Shown here one piece after another: positions 1 through 11,200 of a stretch of 64,000 bases of DNA (position 1 is the stretch's first letter; every line of letters starts with the position of its first letter). This stretch comes from Amphimallon solstitiale. Its lineage: Eukaryota > Arthropoda > Insecta > Coleoptera > Scarabaeidae. The position numbers and the translations under genes are program-made. Under the pieces are notes generated by a model. That model was given only the letters and a program-made list of their open reading frames with translations. It did not search any database and was not told the DNA's origin. The stretch is taken from assembly GCA_963170755.1 (NCBI GenBank), contig OY720683.1, positions 90,803,807 to 90,867,806 on the forward strand, in the 5' to 3' direction.

Positions 1-1337
1 AATACTTTTCTGACATTCTCGCTGTTGCATGTAAAAATACTTTAATTTTGATGCATTTAATGGAAAACCAATATAGCACTATTGGTAAGGATACTGCTGT
101 AGAGCTGTCTTTGCTACTAAATATCTTTATTGTCTGTAGTAAAACTAACTCGAACATAATTATTAAATACATTCCTGAATGTTTAAATGAATTTCAAAAG
201 TTCAATTTTCTCTGAAAATTAACCTTTTTTTATATTTATATCTAATTACTGACAACAGACAATTTCATACAAATATAAAATAGTCATTATATTCGGCTTT
301 TCAATAGTACTTAGCACAATTGATCATTTAGGGTTATAGTGCCAAAATTAATATTACTTGACAGATCAAATTTTGCAACGTCTCAAATTTGACGCCATTT
401 TAATTTTGGTGGCGCATGTCGGTTGCGAGAGCGATTCTAGTATATAAAAATGTTAAATATATTTTGGTTTAGGATAAAATAATTCTTTGCTATGGTATCC
501 CTATTAGCACAGAGAAAGAAACAGAGAGCCCATGAGATAGGCTTTATTGTAGCCCTTCAGTTTTAGTTCATTTAAGGAAAATAGAGGACACTACGATTTA
601 GAATTTACCATTATTTTATATTTGAACCACATGTTTGCCGGAAAAATGAAATTAGGATTTGCTATAAGTTATCTTTTAAGTTTAACTAACCGACACCAGA
701 TGACGATATTGGGGAACTTGAATTAAGATCTATTTTCTATTTTTGATATTTAACAATACAATCTCCTTATTCATCTCATCCCAAACACATTTAGCCTTGA
801 GTTGACGACAAAAAACCAATTCACTTTTGTTAGTGAACGACAAAAAACATATATGTAAACATACCATACTTATCAATATAAATTAGGAATTCTTGAATTT
901 CAGATGATATAAATTCAAACATTATTTTCGGTTTTCCGAGTGAGATTTTATATTAGAAAATAAACCAAATAGAGTAATATCTGTGTACCCATCAGTCATC
1001 ATGATCGTAGTTACAAACACTTCCCAATTAGAAAAACTTAGAAAAGTAGTTGACATAAATCCGATAACAATTTTAATTGCATGGGTACATTTGTTTTGGC
1101 ACGCTGTAAAATTTTATGTTCACCTCAGGCACGGATTAAATCATTTTTTTTTGTTAAAATTTGTTTAATTAATTTACACTCTATACGATTGGAGTAATGA
1201 CTTGTTAATTTAGCACTCTTTAAATCAATTTTGCCCTATGTACAAAAAAGCAGTATGCGTATGTTTTTTCTTAGTTATGAGGATCGTCATTTTACTTTTA
1301 ATGCCGAGTCAGTTTACAATATTCGCTGAAATCAGAT
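1..1337. other. AT-rich stretch, nothing recognised
   Basis: I see no coding similarity, terminal repeats or RNA gene. A 61-codon frame at 983-1168 has no recognisable content. If the lodestar gene continues leftward this may be intronic. Confidence 0.5.
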
Positions 1338-1754
1338 TCGTTCATCGATCATAATTTCTTAGATTATTCTGAATTTGTAATTATTGTCCTTTCACTGACA
1401 CATAATAAAGTTATTTGGTTACCTATTGAACAGTTTATTTAACAAAAAATGTTTATGTGTATTTCATATTTAGTTCATACATATTTCTTAATCGCCATGC
1501 GAAAACATTCTCTAAATAAATTTCGCCTAAAAAGGGTGAGTATGCCATGAAAAAAAGCGAAAACATTGTGATTCATCTACAATCTCGCTTTGAATGAAGC
1601 ATAAAAAGAGCCCGGAATGATTTCACTGAAGTCCGTCGATCATAATCATAATTTCTTAGATTATTCTGAATCTGTAATTATTGTCCTTTCACTGAAACAT
1701 AATAATGTTATTGGGTTACCTATTTAACAGATTATTTAACAAAAAATGTTTACA
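1338..1754 (+). repeat. Two direct copies of an approx. 115-bp sequence
   Basis: The segment 1338-1458 (atcataatttcttagattat onwards through the aacaaaaaatgtttatg end) recurs at 1634-1754 with scattered differences. The copies are in the same orientation and about 300 bp apart. The sequence between is unrelated and noncoding. This is a local segmental duplication or the paired ends of an unrecognised element. Confidence 0.7.
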
Positions 1755-2054
1755 TCAACTTAGTTGCTTTATTAGACATTCATATCGCAGAATTTTTGTT
1801 ATATGAAAATGAGGCAATATCCCTTTTACTGATGATCGAGTCGAGGTTTTACATCAAGTGTCCAAATGACTGGCGTCAAAGAGTGTGTCGAAGTGCCGGT
1901 GAAAGATTTGCACCTCATTTATTTAAGAGTTTTCGAAATAATTTACTAAATGGCGGTTATGTATAATAAAATTATTTCTTTCAGTGACATAAAGGAGACC
2001 TATAGTATTGATCAGAAAAACAAGAAGAGCAGAGCACTAACAACAAGAAGAATG
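1755..2054. other. Noncoding stretch, nothing recognised
   Basis: No coding similarity or terminal repeat seen. Confidence 0.4.
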
Positions 2055-2260
2055 AGTATGCTTAAAACCACACAACAGAAGTGTAAACTTCATCAAGGCG
2101 AGGTTAATAATACGAAATAGACGCGTATAATATTTCAGTAATGTATTAAATAAAACGTATTCGCACATTTATTACATTTACACATGTACACACGCGTATA
2201 ATATTTAGTAACGTATTATACGACTGATGCGTCATGCTCTCCCGTCGCCGAACGTATGTA

Positions 2261-2262
<2 letters not shown>

Positions 2263-2294
<32 letters not shown>
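2263..2294. repeat. (TA)n microsatellite
   Basis: About sixteen uninterrupted TA dinucleotides. A second, shorter TA-rich tract lies at about 2567-2611. Confidence 0.9.
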
Positions 2295-2299
<5 letters not shown>

Positions 2300-2407
2300 C
2301 TCGACGAAATTCAGTTTTTTAACTGATGACGTATATCACTATGTATGTAGCTTACTACCGCAATGGTAGAATTAGGGTTTAGGTAATTTTGTAAATAAAA
2401 CTCGTAT

Positions 2408-2462
2408 TTTCGGCTTTGTGACGTTTCGGTCCTCCTTCAGAACCTTCATCAGACCTTTATTA
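2408..2462 (-). ncRNA. Hammerhead ribozyme motif, minus strand
   Basis: On the minus strand the core reads CUGAUGA (2446-2452), then a stem-loop whose arms GGUUC and GGACC pair with one G:U, then GAAACGUC (2420-2427). The ACGU next to the cleavage position is self-complementary, as in minimal hammerheads of Penelope-like elements, which act as dimers. The flanking sequence resembles 14857-15090. Stem I pairing is short here. Function is inferred from motif only. Confidence 0.6.
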
Positions 2463-2999
2463 GGTGTAGATAAAAAACATATTAAGTTTTGCTCCTTGTA
2501 AGATAAAATCAATTAACAATGCTGAAAATCTATGTATACTTACATTTGCCGATGGCCTATGTATTTGTTATATATATATTATTTATATTTGGTATATATA
2601 TATATATATAAATAGACGATATGAATACTCCCTTACAAGTCCGGCGCTTGGTCTGATGGTAACGTGTCGGCGGGTGAGATCTCGGGATCGAATCTGCTCG
2701 GGGACATGAATTTATTTATTCATTTAAATTTCAATTTAATTGAAATTAAATACCTTTATATGATATATTTATCTCGTTCCCTTAGCCGACTTTACCCGAA
2801 CGAGCGTTACACATATCCGAGCGTTGCAGGTCAGTCTTGTTCACTGCCTACAATCAGCGCAACGCGTCTAAAGAAGTTTACACTTCAAAAATAACAAATG
2901 CGCATATACCACCCAGTTCCTTTCAAAAAGTGAGTGTAAAATTCTCTGTTCAAGTTTTTAGTCAGATGATGGTCGCAGCTATAAGAGTTTTCAGTTCTT

Positions 3000-4290
3000 T
3001 AGTAATTTAGGATTTTCAATTTCAAACACTAATTCCTTGCAATTTATTTCTCAAAAGCAGGCGGAATTATTATTACTTCAGCCAGATAAATTATTTGACA
3101 GTTACAGTACATATTAGTTAAGACGTCATCGCCGTTCAACGTCGTTTCAATAATTTCAATTATTTAAAATGAGAACCGACTCTCAAAGCGAAAAGGTGGA
3201 TATGATTTTAGTAATAGAGAGTTTGACGAAAATTACTTGCTAGCATCAAGAGTTTATGCTCAAAAATATCCTAACACGCGTCATCGCCCTGACAGGCGGT
3301 CATTAGAAAGTTTATTGCAAGTGTTATTAGAAACCAGAAAGGCAAAGACCAATTATGGGAAATGAAGAAAATGATTTTGTTGTTATCGAATCTCTTGTAG
3401 AAAAGCCACATACAAGTCAGCGAAAAATAAGTGAAGCCAATGGAATAATTAAGCAGGCGGAGCGTCGGAAAAATTATAAAAAGGCACAGCTTTTTCCCGT
3501 ATTGTATTCAATTACACCAAGCACTTTTGGAAGTAGATTACGATCGTCAACTCGTATTTTGTTTATGGGTTCTATGAAGTTTAATAAAGATGAAGTTTTT
3601 TTGGATTTTGTACTTTTTACGGACGAGTCATCATTCCACAATAACGCGAAAATTCCCATTTTTTTAGAACTCTCGAAGGCAACACAGATGTTGTGTCAAT
3701 GTGTAGGGTGGAATAATTGGAACGCTAGTGATACGTTCTTCTTTGTTGGTAACTAACAAAGAATGTGGTTACAACTAGACGGTGCACCAGCGCATTTTCA
3801 AGTAAATGTTAGAATTGAATTGGATAGGCAATATCCCAATAGGTGGACAGGACGCGGCGGTCCACTCAATTGGCCAGTAAATTCTCCAGATCTAACGACT
3901 TCTGATTTTTTTTATGGGAATATTTCAAAAATATTGTCTATGATACACCACCAACCACACCAGACGATATGAGAGAAAGAATAAGAATATCGTTTCGTTC
4001 TTTAACACCAAGTATTTTAACAAGAGTTAAACAGTCCTTTCAAGAGAAAATTCGCTTATGTATTGAAAAATAAGGACATCATTTTGAGCACTTGTTAAAA
4101 CATTAGTTTTCTTTTACTACTTAAGTTTGTTATTTGTTTAATAAAGTATGTATTTGTTGTTTACCTAGTTATGATGCTTTTTAATTATTGTGAAACAAAA
4201 CCAATCAAACCGTTAGGTTAATAAATATTAGCCATTTAAAAAATGAATTGCAAGAAACTAAAGTTTGAAATTGAAAATCCTAAATTACTA
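3000..4290 (+). mobile_element. Tc1/mariner-superfamily element with about 55-bp terminal inverted repeats
   Basis: The left end (gtaatttaggattttcaatt...) is matched by the reverse complement of the right end (...attgaaaatcctaaattac) over about 55 bp with some differences. TA dinucleotides flank both ends (3000-3001, 4289-4290), as expected for this superfamily. The interior carries a decayed transposase. Confidence 0.85.
3169..4073 (+). pseudogene. Mariner-type transposase pseudogene
   Basis: DDE/D transposase of the IS630-Tc1-mariner superfamily, which cuts the element at its inverted repeats and inserts at TA. The start is ATG 3169. The N-terminal DNA-binding region continues in other frames (VYAQKYPNTRHRPDRRS in a shifted frame), so there are several frameshifts. 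Pieces seen are FTDESSFHNN (first acidic residue), LDGAPAHF (second Asp) and RGGPLNWPVNSPDLTTSDFF (third Asp, 36 residues after the second). A stop at 3754-3756 and frame changes near 3930 break the C-terminus, which ends about 4072. It lies wholly inside matched inverted repeats. Inactive by inspection. Confidence 0.85.
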
Positions 4291-5593
4291 ATATAGTTTT
4301 TAGTAATAATAGTAAATAATGTATCTGTTTGAAGTAATAATAATAATATTGTTTTTAAACGCTCTGTATAATTTTTAGATTTCACCTTTAACTTATCTTA
4401 AAGTCTGATGCTTTGAGTAAACAAGAAATACAATTTAAAATAATTCACTCAAATATGTAAGACAGAAATAGTTAAATGTCTCTGTTAAGTTATGTATAGG
4501 GAGTATAACAGTAAGTAGCCTTCATTTAGCCTATAGTATCAAAATATGCCATAATATACAAGTGTTCCATTTAAATTTTCATAACTTAGGTACGCAACAT
4601 TTTATTGAAACACTCTGTATATTTCAAAATAATTTTAAAATGTGCCCGTAATGTGGCAAAGTGTTAAAACATTTTGCCACTTTTCGTATATATAAACCGA
4701 TGGGAATGTGGTGCGCCAGCCTGTATATTATCTGTGCTATACCTATATAAGTGTTTACATTAGGATATTTTCCAGTTTGTACACTAAAATCAATCCTCTT
4801 CCTACCTTGTATTTTTATAATAATATTCCCGAAACATTAATCTTACTCAATGAAGGAGGAGCTCTTGGAATTTATAGTCAATAAATCATATAAATAGAAA
4901 AAAAAAGTAGGCACAAGGTAACTTTGTGTGCATAGTTGATGTAACAGTTTTTTGTGCAGAAATGATTGCAAGCAACTATAGACCTTAAGTCTTATGATCA
5001 TATGGATAGAAATTAAATGAAATTTTGAATCCTATATTTAGTAAAAATGGTTTTGTTAATTATTAGACAAAAATAATTATAATATTTTCAAATAACAGAA
5101 AAAAATATATGTAAACTAACTTATTCAGTACCAAAATAAATTACCTAAAATAATAATTTTTTTAGGAGCGTCATCTGTCATTAACTAGAATACCAATTGT
5201 AGGTTTCAATCTCTTAAATTACAACTAAACTGCAGATTATATAAATTTATCAAATATTCAGCGCCTCTAGTGGTAGTAACCGGGCGACGGTGGCGTAGCC
5301 TGGTGTTCGTAACCATTTTAGGGCTACAAAAATTTGTTAATCATGGGCCATCTGGATATTTATCTGTGCTATTAGTTGGTGTCTTGATCATGAAAGAAAG
5401 GGAACTCGAAAATTATCAGAGTATTTGACATAGAATATACTTACAACGTGAGCCCACCTAAAATTGCAAAAACATCCCAAATAAAAAGCGGGTGATTTAT
5501 GATGTTTACATTAAGTGTATATGAATGTATAAACCTATTCATCCATATATTTATTTTACCCCGAAACTCTGTGGTCTGAAAGATTGACTATAG
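4291..5593. other. AT-rich noncoding stretch
   Basis: No coding similarity seen on either strand. A slightly GC-richer patch near 5262-5310 (cgcctctagtggtagtaacc) is unassigned. Confidence 0.5.
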
Positions 5594-5990
5594 GCGTTTT
5601 CGGAAAATGTATAGCATTAACCTGACCCGGTTAGAAAGTGCCTAACAGAGTCAGTAACTTTACCCGGTTAAATGAAACATTTCCGAACGCAATTGCGGTC
5701 ACGTTAGGTAACGTAACGTAAACGTCTGCATATAACCTTATAAATAGCTATCTTCATAACATAATTTAGCTGTACTGGCAGTACGACAGAAGAAATGGAC
5801 CGGGGAGGGGCAAAACAACCTGCATTACCCTACTCACTTACCAGGTTTATGAAAATCGAACCGGGTTGTTGAACCTGGTTACTTTTTAGATTACGAACAA
5901 GGTTGTTTTTACCCGACTGAATTAACGAACGCATTCGTGCTAACCGTGTTGTAACCCCAATGACCGGGTTTAATTTCCGAAAACACCTTA
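5594..5990. mobile_element. Small inverted-repeat element (MITE), about 400 bp
   Basis: The left end 'aggcgttttcggaaaatgta' is mirrored at the right end by 'aatttccgaaaacacctt'. Both halves repeat the motif acccggtta/taaccgggt several times in opposite orientations. No coding capacity. Superfamily unassigned; the subterminal motif repeats resemble Harbinger-type MITEs. Confidence 0.6.
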
Positions 5991-6079
5991 TTTCATTCAT
6001 AATAAAGTTTTATAGGGGGGCCTACAAATATTAGACAGAATTTATGCTTTAGATTGGTAACCTTATTGTTGAGAGAACT

Positions 6080-6921
6080 GTACGTGAAGTCTAATAATAA
6101 ACCAAAGCTAGAGCCCTCTCACCGCAATTATTTCGGCCTAACGCTGGACTGCTGCCTGTCGTGGAAGAGGCATTGCGCTGAGCTGCCCAAGAAAGTACGT
6201 CGTTGTATGCCATCAGCGTCTTGAGGAGAAGCGTGACAATGTTTTCATTGAAATCATTCTATTACACTTATGTGGAATCGAGGCCTATGCACCGATTTTT
6301 TTGGGGAAGCTGTTCTCTTAGGGAATATTTTTAGGTTCCAGAAACGGATAATTCGATCATTGTATGGCGTGCCATATAATACTCCGTGCAAACCCATTTT
6401 CCGGGATTTGAGACTTTTGACTCTACCCCGGCTTATACATACATATATGAATTTGTTATGTTTCTCATTGAGAATGACACCCTCTTTACTCGCAATAGCG
6501 AAATTTATGATAACATGAAAACGCGACAATGCAATGATTTCTCTATTCCAGCTCACTCTTCGGCTCTCTTTAAGCGGGGGCCACACCATATGGCTATATG
6601 GGTTTTCAATGGACTACCTCAGGGTCTCAAGTAAATTTCAAATTCCCAAACACGGTTTATAGTGGAATTAAAAAGATGTTTGGTGGAGGCAGCCCTCTAT
6701 AGTGTTAGGGAATTTCTAGACTAGACGTACATGTACGTATGTGTCTTATGAAATATAAATAAGTAAATAAATAATTTAAATGAATTTTTAAATTGAATTT
6801 CGTAATTTTATTGATTGTTGTTTATGTATTTGTATTTTATTTGTATTTATATTTACTGTATGACAATGCTTGTGTCCAGTTGGATCTACAGCAATAAAGT
6901 TATTATTATTATTATTATTAT
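6080..6921 (+). pseudogene. Truncated non-LTR retrotransposon (LINE) 3' end with (TTA)n tail
   Basis: The 3' end of a reverse transcriptase ORF in several frames. Around 6240-6480 a frame reads QKRIIRSLYGV...CKPIFRDLRLLTLPRL. A shifted frame then gives YIYEFVMFLIEN and the closing WVFNGLPQGLK-type sequence up to about 6730. This is the usual region after the catalytic core in jockey/CR1-like LINEs. The 3' UTR ends with cagcaataaag followed by (TTA)n at about 6899-6920, a typical simple-repeat LINE tail. It is 5'-truncated and frameshifted, so dead. Clade uncertain. Confidence 0.75.
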
Positions 6922-7317
6922 AATGGTTAAGTTTGACATTTGGAAAGTTTGCTACCCTTGAGAAACGTATAATATTTCTGTCAGAACAGGCCAATATCTC
7001 AAAACTGAACCTAGAAAACCATAAACAATGATAATAAAAGTTTCTCAAAAATTGTATTTTACATTATTTTTTTGGCAATAGAAATGGAACAATCTATTTC
7101 AAAATACACAATATTTGACACGTCTAGTAAGTCAACTTTGAAATCTCGCAAGAAACATAGCGAAAATGCCAGTAATAGCGCAAAATATTGGTTAAATCTT
7201 TAGGAATTAAATTTTAAAAAATCACTTATTTATTTTCAACAGTTCAAGACTTAGGAAAAAGTATTTAATAAGTTTGATTAATCGTAAAATTTTTTCTAGT
7301 TCTTGTGTGGCCATGTA
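6922..7317. other. Noncoding stretch, nothing recognised
   Basis: AT-rich, no coding similarity or repeat structure seen. Confidence 0.4.
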
Positions 7318-7594
7318 CAGTTACGGATAGAAAAAAGTGGGACAACTCTTACACAAAATTTTGCTTTATTTTAGTTGTAATTGCTGGCTTTTAAAATTTT
7401 ACGGAATAGAACATAATATGTAGTCCCAACTTCATAAATGTCATCAACTTGTCAACGATACATTTTTTCGTAAAAATGTCACACGTTAATATTGTTGTTA
7501 AGGCAAGAATAATTGCTAGTGCAAAATGGCTAACTAAATTATTGGCTCGTATTATTCAAAGAAGGAATGTTTGACTTTTATTTGTCCGTAACTG
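7318..7594. mobile_element. Tc1-like MITE with CAGT ends
   Basis: A 277-bp element whose left end cagttacggatagaaaaaag is matched by the inverted right end (tttgtccgtaactg). It is flanked by TA on both sides. No coding capacity. CAGT termini and a TA target site fit the Tc1 group. It lies just beyond the last lodestar exon seen. Confidence 0.75.
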
Positions 7595-7657
7595 TATATG
7601 TAAACATTATGTGCATTTATATGAATAAAGATTATAGTATTATTATAAAATACTCAC

Positions 7658-8248
7658 GCCTATATCATCGAGAGGTGCACATCTCAAGAATTTCATCAAC
7701 GAAAACATGTCCTCCTCTTTGTTGTGCACCGGTGTACCAGTGAGCGCCCATCGCGATTGTCCACTTAAAGCGCATACGGCTATAGCTGTTCGTGATTTGT
7801 AGTTACGCACTTGATGTGCTTCATCTAGAATAATTCTTCTCCATCGTACTTGATATATGGCAGATTTCTTTTCAAATTCATGCATGCATATCGCATAGGT
7901 GGTGATTACCATATCACGTTTGGCTAAACTGAAATCGATAGGATTCATAAAATAAAAATACAGACAATTTTAAATATCCATACGTTCTAGGTCTTGCCTC
8001 TCTTTTCGCGCCATGGTACAGTTCTACAGACAGCAAATATCGTTTGCAATGTTTATCGACCTCCGCCTCCCACTGTCTTAGTAAGCTAGCGGGACAAACA
8101 ACTAGCGTACCTCCTTGGGGTTTAGAACTCCGTTGATTGCGATTTTCTTCGTCTGAATCCCCCTCATCGCCGAGGCTTTCCTTTATTTCTCTTGTTTTAA
8201 GCACTAGGGATATCATAGTTAATGTTTTACCAAGCCCCATGTCGTCAG
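7658..8248 (-). CDS. lds: lodestar exons 12-13: ATPase lobe 1
   Basis: Exon 12 (7984-8248) starts with ADDMGLGKTLTMISLVL (motif I, ATP binding) and holds GGTLVVCPASLLRQWEAEV (motif Ia). Exon 13 (7658-7928) holds ITTYAICMHEFE, IILDEAHQVRN (motif II) and RWALTGTPVHNKEEDMFSL (motif III). The intron between them is only 55 bp (7929-7983), against kilobases elsewhere in the gene. Exon 13 ends GGC|gtgagt in phase 0. No following exon was found in 1-7640. Confidence 0.92.
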
Positions 8249-11200
8249 CTGCAACGAGGATGTTACATTTTTAATTTTGATTTGTTATTTTTACAGGTAA
8301 ACGTGTTTTAGGCCCGTGTATGTTTAATTCGAAATTAGAATCTTAAGGCTGCGTTTGAAAAGGTTTTGGCGGAAGAGAAATGTGCCCACAAAACATCATT
8401 TTTATTTCCAGTTTTTTGTACGTTAGAAAGCAATACAAGTAAATCTATGCTTTGAGCAAAAAGGTAAAGGTTTAATGATGCGAACGGGTGTACTATTTTC
8501 AAAACTAAGTTCATATTTAGTGCGAATGTAAAGTATGGAATAAAATTCGTAAAATTTTTATTCCTACTTTTTTCCTCAGACAGATCAATTTTTATTTTTA
8601 AATCCCTGCCTGTTGACATAAATTATACCTTTCTATCCTAACCAGTGGCGGCGCAAAGAGGGGCAGCAACTCAACAAACTTATATTGCAACGGTCAAATA
8701 TTACATTTTCGGAAAAATCCTTACATTCTCTATCTAGTAATAAATTTTGAAAGAACTGCCTTAAGAGGAGCGTTTACCTATCGAAAACTAAGGCATGTAC
8801 ACAAATGAAAAAAAACGACCTCTACGCGCTAGCTGCACATTTGATGTACGATATAAAGAAAAAATCAAATTTATGTACTTATTTTTAAAGATAAAAAACA
8901 TTAAACAGTAAACCTTGTCACACACATTTCATACAAGATTTTACGCGTCGTCTATCCCCACTTTACGGTATCTCTACCGGTCCTAGCGAAGACGAAAATC
9001 TATCGGAAGAAATGCGAGTGACAGTTTAGTTACAAACTGTCACTGGCATTTAAATGTCATATATACCTATAATATTCGAGTGTATAATAATATAACAGCT
9101 ATGGGCAAGCGAAAATTGGCTTATTATAAAATATCAACATCAACAGTTCCGCAAGTACTCATTCTTTATACATATTGCCGTGATCCTTATAGTTTAAGTA
9201 TTTTAAAATAGTTAGACAATTAACTATTAGAATAAGAAAATACATTTTTAGTTGTAAACATAGTTGCTAAAAAGAATTATGAGTTGCATAACCTCAAAGG
9301 CGCAACATTATGATGAAAGGTATATAATAATTTGAGATTGAAATAAATATATAAGAAAAGGTATAAAAATAAACACAAAAATAAATTCATGTATTCTATA
9401 TTTATAGAAAAGAGGAGCACAAGATGTGTTTTCAATATACAAAGGCCGAACCAAACTTTTCGCATTGTGTAAAAGTGGCATTAAATATATTGAGAAGTGA
9501 ACCACTTTTCAAGCTTAACTATGTATTAAAAATAAATAACAGAGAGAGAGTGATGATGAAAGATGGAACAGTAAAAAGAGTTAGCTAGCCATTTGAATGC
9601 TGTAAAATTGTATGAAAAAGGAGAAATTAGACATGCTAGACATGTAAACATCTTTCAAAGCGAATAGACGCAGTATATAAATTTGTAAAAAGATTGTTCT
9701 CTGTTAGATATTTTATGGTCACATTTAACAATACAATAAATACCTGATACTTATATTTAATAGTATTTTTAAAAAAGGATATACAAAAAAGTGTTCTTTA
9801 TTCGACACGATATAATAAAAGTAAAGATAGAAATACATCCTTGGAATGTTTCAATAAGGTAAAGGCTTCAGAAATAACAGGATAAATCTAGTTTAATCTG
9901 AATAAATCTATAAAGAAGAAATAATGTTAACGTTGTTGACAGTTGTGTGCAGATCAACCTAAATGAAGATGAGAGAAAGTGGCTGGAAGATAGGGATAAT
10001 GCTGTCGAGGTCAGTGTTCCTGATGGTGCGGTCATAAAAGGAAGAATCCCATCTGTATTCAATGTATTTCCAATTATTTCCAACGAAGATATCTACAAAA
10101 AGAAAATACGGATAGTTTTAAACAATGGGAAAAGGAAATACATAAACTAAGTTCTAATTTGGGTTAAAAACAAAATGAGAAGTTTCACTGAAAAAAAAAG
10201 GATTAAAATCTTAATTATGCTCGGTTGTGGTGGTAAATGGCGTTCTCAGACGGAAGTGTGTGTTCTTTATTTAACAATAAATATCGTCAAATCAGCAGAT
10301 AAAAAATAGAAACCAAGTTCAAGGAAGAAAGGAATATTAAGCATCGATTCAGGACTTGTCAACCGAAGCTCACCCTTGACATTACTTGATACGTTACTCG
10401 TCCTACAAGCAAAATCTACATCAACCATCCCGAATATTAGCTCTGAACAGAGTAATGTCAGAGTAGAGTAATAAAATATTTAAAAACCGAAAAATTCACG
10501 AATTAAGTGAAAATGATTCAGATTACCGTTCAGAGTTCTGCAAAACAATGATGGATCCTAATTACTGTTTAGCAGCCAGAATATTTTTTTCGGATGAAGC
10601 AACATCTACATTTAATGGAGAAAGAATCGTCAAAATTTACGATACTGGGACCCCAAAAATCATATACGCAAAATCCACAACAAAATTAACGTTTGGTCAA
10701 GAATATCGGTTGGACCCAAAACCATATTTTTTGGAGAAATATATTTAAATTTTTTGAGGGGCGAGGACTATGCTAGGCTAGTAAGCAACCTTTTGGACAA
10801 AACCTTTGACCTCTGGAATAGCCTGCGCGTTAGCCGGATATTTTTTAAAAAGATATATAAAAAGTAAAATATACAGAACAGACCCCATAACATCGACGAC
10901 TTAAAGGCAAGAATTAGAGACCAAGTTTGGCAAATTACATTCCAGATAATTTGATCCTACAAGTGCGGGAGTAATTCTTACATTCGATCATATATCTAAT
11001 CGTATTGAAGTGTTTCGTGCTTTATGAACTGATATTTTATGGATCTGCTTGTCACACACAGTAATTAATATGGAAAGATAATGGAAATAAATGACAGGCC
11101 TCAAACAAACAAGAAAATGGGTGTGCTTAAAACCACACAGCAGACGTGTACACTTCATCAAGGCGAGGTTAATAATAAGAAATACAACTTTCTTTTTTCG

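Larger units (their letters stand above)
2055..2892 (+). mobile_element. Composite repeat with tRNA-like core, copy 1
   Basis: Copy of a dispersed family also present at 11118-11890. Both begin near 'gcttaaaaccacaca', carry a palindromic motif (gaagtgtaaacttc in this copy), then 'atcaaggcgaggttaataat'. Both end with a tRNA-like block, the stretch 'gggacatgaatttatttatt', and 'gaagtttacacttc' followed by AAAAA. The near-palindromic outer motifs resemble terminal inverted repeats. The middle of this copy contains a hammerhead-bearing fragment (about 2350-2560) and a TA microsatellite absent from copy 2. Family name unknown. I infer a nonautonomous element that captured, or is derived from, a tRNA-like sequence. 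Confidence 0.6.

Noticed and set aside
1..7640. Second helicase lobe of lodestar
   Set aside because: Looked for motifs IV-VI on the minus strand and found none; this region is transposon and AT-rich sequence.
8335..8619. 94-codon minus frame near lodestar exon 12 as an extra exon
   Set aside because: Exon 11 joins exon 12 directly in phase to give the conserved ADDMGLGKT, leaving no room for it.
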